From: Patulibacter defluvii
GTDB lineage: Bacteria; Actinomycetota; Thermoleophilia; Solirubrobacterales; Solirubrobacteraceae
Length of the DNA: 64,000 bases
Direction of reading: 5' to 3'
Assembly (NCBI RefSeq): GCF_034096925.1
Contig: NZ_JAWZSQ010000020.1
Span: 1-64,000, forward strand
Part shown: positions 50,036-57,666 of the stretch, in pieces
How the letters are laid out: the number at the start of each line of letters is the position of its first letter
Position numbering within the stretch: position 1 is the stretch's first letter
Notes under the pieces: model-generated
What the model saw: the letters and a program-made list of their open reading frames with translations, nothing else
Told to the model about the DNA's origin: nothing
The model's database searches: none
Made by a program: the position numbers and the translations under genes

Positions 50036-50802
50036 GTCAGCTCCCGGCAGGCGTCGACCGGATCGGGGGACGCCATCAGCGCCTCGCCGACCAGCACCGC
50101 GTCGACCCCGGCGGCGGCCAGCCGGCGGACGTCGTCGGCGCCGCGGATCCCCGACTCGGCGACGACCGTCGCGCCCGCCGGCATCCCGTCGAGCAGCCGG
50201 TAGGTCCGCTCGACGTCGACGCTGAAGTCGCGCAGGTCGCGGTTGTTGACGCCGACGATCCGGGCGCCGATGCTGCGCGCCACGTCCAGCTCGACCGCGT
50301 CGTGGACCTCGACCAGCACGTCGAGCCCGAGGTCGAGCGCCGCGTCGTGGAGGCTGGCCAGCTCGCGGGTCGGCAGCGCCGCCACGATCAGCAGCACCGC
50401 CGACGCGCCGGCCGCCCGGGCCTCCAGCAGCTGGTAGCGGTCGATCACGAAGTCCTTGCGCAGCAGCGGCAGCTCGGTCACCCAGGCGGCCTCGATCAGG
50501 TCGTTCAGCTCGCCGCCGAAGTGCCGCTGCTCGGTCAGCACCGAGAGCGCCGCCGCCCCGCCCCGCTCGTAGTCGCGGACGACGTCGGCCAGCTCGCGGT
50601 CGGCGCGGATCGTGCCCCGCGACGGCGACCGCCGCTTGTGCTCGGCGATCACCGACAGGCCGGGGGCCCGTAGTGCGGCGGCGAACGAGGCCCGCCGCGG
50701 CGCGGTCAGGGCCCGGGCCTGCAGCTCGGCCGGCGAGGTCCGCCGCTGGCGCCGCTCCAGGTCGTCGGCGGTGGTCCGGACGATCCGGTCGAGGACGTTC
50801 AT
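50020..50802 (-). CDS. trpC: Indole-3-glycerol-phosphate synthase
   Basis: A 260-aa TIM-barrel enzyme that closes the indole ring. Signatures: VIAEHKRRSPSRG (catalytic Lys), SVLTEQRHFGG, LLRKDFVIDRYQLLEARAAGA (catalytic Lys and Asp), VEVHD, VGVNNRDLRDF, VAESGIR and VDAVLVGEALM. ATG 50802 overlaps the trpD stop by 4 bases. No trpF is fused or nearby; actinobacteria usually use the bifunctional PriA from the histidine pathway for that step. Confidence 0.97.
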   Translation of the reverse strand: MNVLDRIVRTTADDLERRQRRTSPAELQARALTAPRRASFAAALRAPGLSVIAEHKRRSPSRGTIRADRELADVVRDYERGGAAALSVLTEQRHFGGELNDLIEAAWVTELPLLRKDFVIDRYQLLEARAAGASAVLLIVAALPTRELASLHDAALDLGLDVLVEVHDAVELDVARSIGARIVGVNNRDLRDFSVDVERTYRLLDGMPAGATVVAESGIRGADDVRRLAAAGVDAVLVGEALMASPDPVDACRELTCACA

Positions 50803-51839
50803 GCCGCCACCGCCTCGGGGACGCGGGCGACGACCCGCTCCAGCACCATCCGCGCCGCGCCGCTGTCGAGCGACGCCCGCGCCAGCGCCCCGGCCTCGCC
50901 GAAGGTCGCCGCGCGGCCGGCGACGTAGATCGTGGCGGCCGCGTTCAGCAGCGCCATCTCGCGGGCGCTGCCCGGCTCCCCGGCCAGCACCGCGCGCAGC
51001 CGCTCGGCGTTCTCCTCCGGCTCGCCGCCGGCGACGTCGTCGATCGGGCGGCGGCCGAGGCCGAACGCCTCCGGCCCGATCCGGGCGTCGCCGACGATCC
51101 GCCCGTCGCGGACCTCGATCACGCGCGAGTCGGTCTCCAGGCTCAGCTCGTCGAGCCCGTCGTCGCCGCGCACCACCAGCACGTGGAGGGCGCCGAGCCG
51201 GGCCGCGGCCTCGGCCACCAGGCCGACCGCGCCGGCGTCGGCGACGCCGATCACCTGCCGCCGGACCCCGGCCGGGTTGGTCAGCGGGCCGACGAGGTTG
51301 AAGATCGTCGCCACCCCCAGCGCCCGCCGGACCGGCACCACGTGGCGCATCGCCGGGTGGTGGGCGGGGGCGTAGAGGAACCCGAACCCGGTCTCCTCGA
51401 TCGTCGCCGCGACCGCCTCCGGCGCCGCGCCCAGCTCGACCCCGAGCGCCCGCAGGACGTCGGCCGAGCCCGAGCGGCTGGTGCTGGAGCGGTTGCCGTG
51501 CTTGGCCACGCGGCAGCCGGCGCCGGCGGCGATCAGCGCCGCCAGCGTCGAGACGTTGAAGCTCGGGCGGCCGCCGCCGGTGCCGGCCGTGTCGACGAGC
51601 CCGTCCGGGTCGGGCAGCGCGACCGGGGTCGCCAGCGCCCGCATCGTGCGGGCGACGCCGATCAGCTCGTCGACGGTCTCGCCGCGGGCCCGCAGGCCCA
51701 GCAGCAGCGCCGCGGTCTGCTCGGGCGCGGCGCGGCCGGCCATGATCACGCGGATCGCGGCGCCGGCCTCGTCGGCGGTCAGCGGCTCGTGGCGCGCGAT
51801 CCGCCCGAGGGCGGCGCGCAGGTCGCCGGGGGTGCTCAT
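50799..51839 (-). CDS. trpD: Anthranilate phosphoribosyltransferase
   Basis: A 346-aa enzyme joining anthranilate to PRPP. Signatures: LVDTAGTGGGRPSFNVST (PRPP loop), AKHGNRSSTSRSGSADVL, GFGFLYAPAHHPAM, FNLVGPLTNPAG, VVRGDDGLDELSL. ATG 51839 overlaps the trpG stop, and the stop overlaps trpC, each by 4 bases. Confidence 0.97.
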   Translation of the reverse strand: MSTPGDLRAALGRIARHEPLTADEAGAAIRVIMAGRAAPEQTAALLLGLRARGETVDELIGVARTMRALATPVALPDPDGLVDTAGTGGGRPSFNVSTLAALIAAGAGCRVAKHGNRSSTSRSGSADVLRALGVELGAAPEAVAATIEETGFGFLYAPAHHPAMRHVVPVRRALGVATIFNLVGPLTNPAGVRRQVIGVADAGAVGLVAEAAARLGALHVLVVRGDDGLDELSLETDSRVIEVRDGRIVGDARIGPEAFGLGRRPIDDVAGGEPEENAERLRAVLAGEPGSAREMALLNAAATIYVAGRAATFGEAGALARASLDSGAARMVLERVVARVPEAVAA

Positions 51840-52414
51840 GCTGCCTCCAGGAAGTTGGCGAGCAGGCGCTTGCCGTGCTCGGTCAGGATCGATTCGGGGT
51901 GGAACTGGACGCCCTCGACCGGCAGCGTCCGGTGGCGCAGGGCCATCACCACGCGGGTCCCGTCGACGACCGCGTCGGCGCTGCACTCCAGCGCCGGCGG
52001 CAGGTCGGCGTCGACGACCAGCGAGTGGTAGCGGCCGACCGGGACCGGCGACGGCAGGCCGTCGAAGAGCGAGCGCCCGTCGTGCTCGATCGGCGACGCG
52101 ACGCCGTGGGCCGGCGCGTGGCGGACCACCCGGCCGCCGAACGCCCGCGCGATCGACTGGTGGCCCAGGCAGACGCCCAGCAGCGGCACCCCGGCCTCGG
52201 GGAACGCCCGCGCCAGCTCGACGCTGATCCCGGCCTCGTCGGGCGTGCACGGTCCGGGCGAGATCACCGCCCGGTCGTAGCCGCGGGCCAGCAGCTCGGC
52301 GGTCGTCGCCGCGTCGTTGCGGACCACGTCGACCTCCGCCCCCAGCTCGGCCAGGTACTGGACCAGGTTGTAGGTGAAGGAGTCGTAGTTGTCGACCATC
52401 AGCACGCGGGTCAT
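51836..52414 (-). CDS. trpG: Anthranilate synthase glutamine amidotransferase subunit
   Basis: A 192-aa class I glutamine amidotransferase. VDNYDSFTYNLVQYLAELGA at the start, ISPGPCTPDEAG, the catalytic Cys in GVCLGHQSIA, and the His-Glu pair in GVQFHPESILTEHG. It supplies ammonia to TrpE, encoded directly upstream with 4-base overlap. Start ATG 52414. Confidence 0.97.
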   Translation of the reverse strand: MTRVLMVDNYDSFTYNLVQYLAELGAEVDVVRNDAATTAELLARGYDRAVISPGPCTPDEAGISVELARAFPEAGVPLLGVCLGHQSIARAFGGRVVRHAPAHGVASPIEHDGRSLFDGLPSPVPVGRYHSLVVDADLPPALECSADAVVDGTRVVMALRHRTLPVEGVQFHPESILTEHGKRLLANFLEAA

Positions 52415-53862
52415 GCCGCACCGCCCGCCCGCTCGACGGCGCGCACGACCGCCCGCGCCTTGTCGACCGTCTCCTGCCGCTCGCGCCCGGGATCGGAGGC
52501 GGCGACGACGCCGGCGCCGGCCTGGACGTGGACCCGGCCGTCGCGGATCACCGCGGTCCGGATCACGATCGCCGTGTCGAGGTCGCCGTCGTGGCCGAGC
52601 CAGCCGACCGCGCCGCCGTAGGGCCCGCGCTTGACCGCCTCCAGCTCGTCGATGATCTGCATCGCGCGGACCTTCGGCGCGCCGCTGAGGGTGCCGGCGG
52701 GCAGCGTGCTGCGGAGCGCGTCGATCGCGTCGACCCCGGGCGCCAGCGCCCCGTCCACGCGCGAGACGACGTGCATCACGTGCGAGCAGCGGACGACGTC
52801 CATCAGCCGCTCGACCCGCACGCTGCCCGGCGCGCAGACGCGGCCGAGGTCGTTGCGGCCGAGGTCGACCAGCATCGTGTGCTCGGCCCGCTCCTTGTCG
52901 TCGGCCAGCAGCTCGCGCTCCAGCCGCTGGTCCTCGGCCTCGTCCTCGCCGCGGCGGCGGGTGCCGGCGATCGGCGACGTGCTGGCGACCCCGTCGCGGA
53001 CCCGCAGCAGCGGCTCGGGGCTCGCGCCGCAGAGCTGGAAGTCCCCGAAGTCGAGGAAGAACAGGTAGGGCGCGGGGTTGACCGCCCGCAGCGCCCGGTG
53101 GACGTCGAACGGGTCGCCGGCCAGCGGCGCCGACCAGCGCTGCGACGGCACCACCTGGAAGGCGTCGCCGGCCTCGATGTAGCGGACGCAGGTCTCGACC
53201 ATCCGCTCGTAGCGCTCGGGCGCGGTCCCGCCGCGGAAGCCGCCCGCGGCCACCGCGGGTTCCGGCATCGGGTCGAGCGGCGACTGCAGCCGCTCGCGGA
53301 CCTCGGCGATCCGGCGCGCGGCCTCGGCCCGGCCGAGCGCCGGGTCCTCCCCCGGCCGCACCGTCGCCATCACCGTCACCTCGTGGGCGACGCGGTCGAT
53401 CGCGACCACCACGTCGGTCACCATCGCCGCCAGGTCGGGCAGGCCCAGCTCGTCGGGCGGGGTCGGGCCGAGCGACTCGACGGTCCGCACCAGGTCGTAG
53501 CCGAAGAGCCCGACCGCGCCACCGCGGAAGGGCAGCGGCGGACCGGCGTCGCGCGCCGCCCGGCCGGCCGCCTCGGCCACCAGCCGGTACGGGTCGCCGG
53601 GATCGCCGAGGTGCCAGCGGAGGACGGCCGCGGGCCGCACGCCGATGTAGGCGTGGCGGCCGGCGGCGCCGTCGTCGCCGGCCGGCTCGAGCAGGAACGA
53701 CGGCCCGTCGCCCCGCAGCCGCTGGTACGCGGCCACCGGCGTCAGCTCGTCGTCGAAGAACGTCGTCCAGACGGTGGCGCAGGAGCCCTCGCGCAGCGCG
53801 TCGCGCACCGCGTCGACCGAGGGCCGGACGCCGAGCGTCCGCTCCGGGACCGCGATCGCCAT
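52411..53862 (-). CDS. trpE: Anthranilate synthase component I, with altered feedback motif
   Basis: A 483-aa chorismate-using enzyme. The C-terminal catalytic part has PSPYLFFLDF-type region APYLFFLDFGDFQLCGASPE, PIAGTRRRG, DLGRNDLGRVC and AGAGVVAASDPGRE. Near residues 57-60 the tryptophan-binding motif normally written LLES reads LLEP; in enterobacterial TrpE, changes at this Ser relieve feedback inhibition. ATG 53862, 4 bases after the aroG stop. Enzyme identity is clear; the feedback effect is inference. Confidence 0.96.
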   Translation of the reverse strand: MAIAVPERTLGVRPSVDAVRDALREGSCATVWTTFFDDELTPVAAYQRLRGDGPSFLLEPAGDDGAAGRHAYIGVRPAAVLRWHLGDPGDPYRLVAEAAGRAARDAGPPLPFRGGAVGLFGYDLVRTVESLGPTPPDELGLPDLAAMVTDVVVAIDRVAHEVTVMATVRPGEDPALGRAEAARRIAEVRERLQSPLDPMPEPAVAAGGFRGGTAPERYERMVETCVRYIEAGDAFQVVPSQRWSAPLAGDPFDVHRALRAVNPAPYLFFLDFGDFQLCGASPEPLLRVRDGVASTSPIAGTRRRGEDEAEDQRLERELLADDKERAEHTMLVDLGRNDLGRVCAPGSVRVERLMDVVRCSHVMHVVSRVDGALAPGVDAIDALRSTLPAGTLSGAPKVRAMQIIDELEAVKRGPYGGAVGWLGHDGDLDTAIVIRTAVIRDGRVHVQAGAGVVAASDPGRERQETVDKARAVVRAVERAGGAA

Positions 53863-53866
53863 CGTC

Positions 53867-54733
<867 letters not shown>

Positions 54734-54797
54734 AAGTTCCCGCTCCGTTCCGTCGTCGCTGTCGATGCGGCCCCTGCCGCCGTCGGTTGCAGTCGAA

Positions 54798-54823
54798 GAC
54801 GGAGCGGGGTGGCCGGGCCTTAC
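54798..54823 (-). promoter_or_regulatory. GTAAG-N17-CGTC promoter P6 before aroG-trpEGDC-aroC
   Basis: -35 GTAAG (54823-54819), 17-base spacer, -10 CGTC (54801-54798), 64 bases before the aroG start. Same form as P1-P4. Confidence 0.68.
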
Positions 54824-54839
54824 CCACGACGGGAACGCG

Positions 54840-56012
54840 ATGACGACCACCACCCCCACCGACGCCGGCCCCGCTCCGGCGCCCCCGCCGACCGACGCGC
54901 CGCCGCGGCCGCCGTTCGGCGGCCGCTTCGTGCCCGAGCCGCTGGTGCCGGCGCTGATCGAGCTCGACCGCGCCTGGTCGGCCGCCCGCCAGGACCCGCT
55001 CTTCGCCGCCGAGCTGACCGCGCTGCTCGACCGCTTCGCCGGCCGGCCGACGCCGCTCCACCGGGCCGCGCGCTTCAGCGAGCTGGCCGGCCACCCGGTG
55101 CTCGTCAAGCGCGAGGACCTGCTCCACAGCGGCGGCCACAAGATCACCAACGCGCTCGGCCAGGCGCTGCTGGCGCGGCGGCTCGGGCGCGAGCGGCTGA
55201 TCGCCGAGAGCGCGTCCGGCCAGCACGGGATCGCGACCGCGACCGCCGCCGCCCAGCTGGGCCTGGCCTGCACGGTCCACCTGGCCGGCCCGGCGACCGG
55301 CGCGGCCGCCGCCCGGATCCGGATGCTCGGCGCCGAGGTGGTGCCGGTGGCGGGCGCCGAGGACGGGGTCCGGGGCGCGTTCGCCCAGGCCCTGCGCGAC
55401 TGGATGGCCGACGGCGAGCGGGCCCACTTCCTGCCCGGGTCGTGCGTCGGACCGGCGCCGCTGCCGGCGATCGTCGCCGACCTGCAGGCGGTGATCGGCC
55501 GCGAGACCCGCGCCCAGCTGCGGGCCGACGGCCAGTGGCCGGCGCGGGTGGTGGCCTGCGTCGGCGGCGGCGCCAACGCCTGGGGGATCTTCTCCGCCTT
55601 CCTCGAGGACGACGACGTCGAGCTGGTCGGGGTCGAGGCCGGCGACGGCTGGACCGCACCGCTGACCAGCGGCGCGCGGGCCGGGATCCTGCACGGCGCG
55701 CGGGTGCCGGTGATCCGCGACCGCGACGGCCACGCGGTCCCGCGGCGGTCGATCGCCGAAGCGCTGCGCTACCCCGCCGCCGGGCCCCAGCACGGCGAGC
55801 TGCGCGACCGCGGCCGGGCCCGCTACGTGGCCGTCGACGACGCCCGCGCCGTCGCCGCCTACCGCGCGTTCGCCCGCAGCGAGGGGATCCTGCCGGCGAT
55901 CGAGGCCGCCCACGCGCTGGCCTGGGTGCTGGAGCACCCATCGCCGCTGACCGTGGTCTGCCTCTCGGGCCGCGGCGGCAAGGACCTGGCGCGGGTCGAG
56001 GCGATCGCGTGA
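54840..56012 (+). CDS. trpB: Tryptophan synthase beta subunit
   Basis: A 390-aa PLP enzyme making tryptophan from indole and serine. The PLP Lys is in KREDLLHSGGHKITNALGQ (usual form LNHTGAHKINN), the catalytic Glu in IAESASGQHG (usual AETGAGQHG), and the phosphate loop is CVGGGANAWG. Key residues are kept though the motifs are divergent. A Pro/Ala/Thr-rich tail of about 25 residues precedes the domain. ATG 54840, divergent from the aroG operon; stop overlaps trpA as GTGA. Splitting trpBA from trpEGDC into a divergent unit is the notable layout point. Confidence 0.95.
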   Translation: MTTTTPTDAGPAPAPPPTDAPPRPPFGGRFVPEPLVPALIELDRAWSAARQDPLFAAELTALLDRFAGRPTPLHRAARFSELAGHPVLVKREDLLHSGGHKITNALGQALLARRLGRERLIAESASGQHGIATATAAAQLGLACTVHLAGPATGAAAARIRMLGAEVVPVAGAEDGVRGAFAQALRDWMADGERAHFLPGSCVGPAPLPAIVADLQAVIGRETRAQLRADGQWPARVVACVGGGANAWGIFSAFLEDDDVELVGVEAGDGWTAPLTSGARAGILHGARVPVIRDRDGHAVPRRSIAEALRYPAAGPQHGELRDRGRARYVAVDDARAVAAYRAFARSEGILPAIEAAHALAWVLEHPSPLTVVCLSGRGGKDLARVEAIA

Positions 56013-56824
56013 GCGGCGCCCAGCGGCTGACCGAGGCGATCCGGCGCGCGCCCGGGCGGGCCGCGCTCGGGACCTTCGTCGTCGGTGGCTTCCCGACGGT
56101 CGAGCTGAGCTGCGCCGCGGCCGCCGCGTCGGCCGCCGCCGGGGCCGCCTTCGTCGAGGTCGGACTGCCCTCGCACGACCCGACCGCCGACGGCCCGGCG
56201 ATCGCGACCGCCGGCCGCGCGGCGCTCCAGCGCGGGGCCACGATCGACGGGATCCTGGGCGGCGTGGCGATGATCGCGCCGGTCGTCCCGGTGGTGGTCA
56301 TGTGCTACGCCAGCGCCGTCCACGCCCGCGGGCCGGAGCGGTTCGCGGCCGCGCTGCGGGCGGCCGGCGTCTGCGGCCTGATCGTGGCCGACCTGCCGGT
56401 CGACGCCGCCCTCGACGTGCAGGTGGCGTGCGCCCGCCACGGGATCGGCTGGATCCCGGTGGTCGCGGCGTCGACCCCGGCCTCGCGGCTGCGGGCCGCG
56501 ACCGCCGCCGGCGGCGGCTTCGTCTACGTCGCCCAGGCCGGCGGGGTGACCGGCGAGCGGGGGGCGATGCCGGAATCGACCGCGCCGACCGTCGCCCGCG
56601 TCCGCGAGCTGACCGAGCTGCCGGTCGCGGTCGGCTTCGGTGTCTCCACGGCCGAGCACGTGCGGGCGGTCGCCGCCACCGGGGCCGACGGGGTGATCGT
56701 CGGCAGCCGGCTGGTGCGGGCGATCCTCGAGCACCGCGACCCGGTCGCCGCGGTCGCCGCCGTCACCCGCGAGCTGGTGGCCGGGCTGGCCCCGCCGACG
56801 CCGGCCGCGCGCGCGGCGCCGTAA
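56009..56824 (+). CDS. trpA: Tryptophan synthase alpha subunit
   Basis: A 271-aa TIM-barrel partner of TrpB that releases indole. GTG 56009 overlaps the trpB stop. The catalytic Glu and Asp are in FVEVGLPSHDPTADGP, then MCYASAVHARGPERF, GLIVADLPVD, FVYVAQAGGVTGERGAMP (GxTG loop) and VGFGVSTAEH. A complete alpha subunit. Confidence 0.96.
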   Translation: MSGAQRLTEAIRRAPGRAALGTFVVGGFPTVELSCAAAAASAAAGAAFVEVGLPSHDPTADGPAIATAGRAALQRGATIDGILGGVAMIAPVVPVVVMCYASAVHARGPERFAAALRAAGVCGLIVADLPVDAALDVQVACARHGIGWIPVVAASTPASRLRAATAAGGGFVYVAQAGGVTGERGAMPESTAPTVARVRELTELPVAVGFGVSTAEHVRAVAATGADGVIVGSRLVRAILEHRDPVAAVAAVTRELVAGLAPPTPAARAAP

Positions 56825-56853
56825 CTCGGGCCGCGCCCGGCGGTTGTCCGGGC

Positions 56854-57666
56854 GTGACCTCGCCACGCCCGTCGACCCCTGCCCACGACCAGCCGGTCCC
56901 CCCGTGGCCGATCGCCGTCCACGACGGCGTGGCCGTCGCGACCATCACCGGCACCCCGGCGAACCGCCAGGACGAGCGCTTCTACGCCGCTCTCCACGCG
57001 ACCCTCGACCGGCTCGACGACGAGCACCGCGAGCGGCCGCTGGTGCTGACCGGCGAGGGCCGGACCTTCTCGGCCGGGCTCGACGTCCGCTACGTCGCCG
57101 AGCTCTTCCGCGACGGCGACCACGACGCGCTGCTGGCGTGGAAGGATCGCTACTTCGCGACCAACCTGCGCCTGTTCGCCTTCGATCGTCCGCTCGTGGC
57201 TGCCGTCAACGGACACGCCTACGCCGGTGGCCTCATCACCGCGCTCTGCGCCGACGTCCGGATCGGGGTTCGCGGACCCGCGCGCTTCGCCCTCAACGAG
57301 GTCCCGATCGGGATCCCGATGCCGCGCACCTACCTGGAGCTGCTGGCCAGCGCGATCGGCGGCCCGGCTACCACCCGGCTGGCGCTGCGCGGCACCGAGC
57401 TCGACGTCGACGGCGCCCACGCGATCGGGATCCTCGACGAGCTCTGCGCCCCCGACGAGCTGCTGCCGCGGGCGATCGCCGAGGCGGCGCGGCTGGCCGG
57501 CGGCTCGCTGCCGGCCTTCCGCTTCACCAAGCGCGCGCTCCGGGCCCCGGTGCTGGGCCGGATGCACGAGGCGGCCGAGGGGATCGACCGCGGCTTCGTC
57601 GAGGTCGTCCGCTCGCCCGCCTCGCGGGCCGCGATCGGCCGGCTGCTGGAGACCCTCGACCGCTGA
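56854..57666 (+). CDS. Enoyl-CoA hydratase/isomerase (crotonase) family protein
   Basis: A 270-aa crotonase-fold protein. GTG 56854, 29 bases after trpA. The first oxyanion-hole strand is GRTFSAGLDVRYV (near residue 70) and the second HAYAGGLITALCADVRIGVRG (near 125). At the usual Glu positions, FALNEVPIGIPMP keeps one Glu, which favours isomerase- or hydrolase-like chemistry over classic hydration. Substrate cannot be told. It sits between trpA and a LuxR gene that starts on its stop codon, so the four genes may share a transcript. Confidence 0.87.
   Translation: MTSPRPSTPAHDQPVPPWPIAVHDGVAVATITGTPANRQDERFYAALHATLDRLDDEHRERPLVLTGEGRTFSAGLDVRYVAELFRDGDHDALLAWKDRYFATNLRLFAFDRPLVAAVNGHAYAGGLITALCADVRIGVRGPARFALNEVPIGIPMPRTYLELLASAIGGPATTRLALRGTELDVDGAHAIGILDELCAPDELLPRAIAEAARLAGGSLPAFRFTKRALRAPVLGRMHEAAEGIDRGFVEVVRSPASRAAIGRLLETLDR

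Noticed and set aside
54734..54797. Tryptophan attenuator or T-box in the aroG leader
   Set aside because: No TGG codons in a short leader peptide, no paired hairpins, and no T-box sequence in the 64-base leader.
56821..56848. GTAAC at 56821-56825 followed by GTTGTC as a seventh GTAA promoter before the crotonase gene
   Set aside because: At the 17-base spacing the -10 is GTTG, and TGTC comes only at 19. The GTAA also contains the trpA stop codon, so chance is likely.
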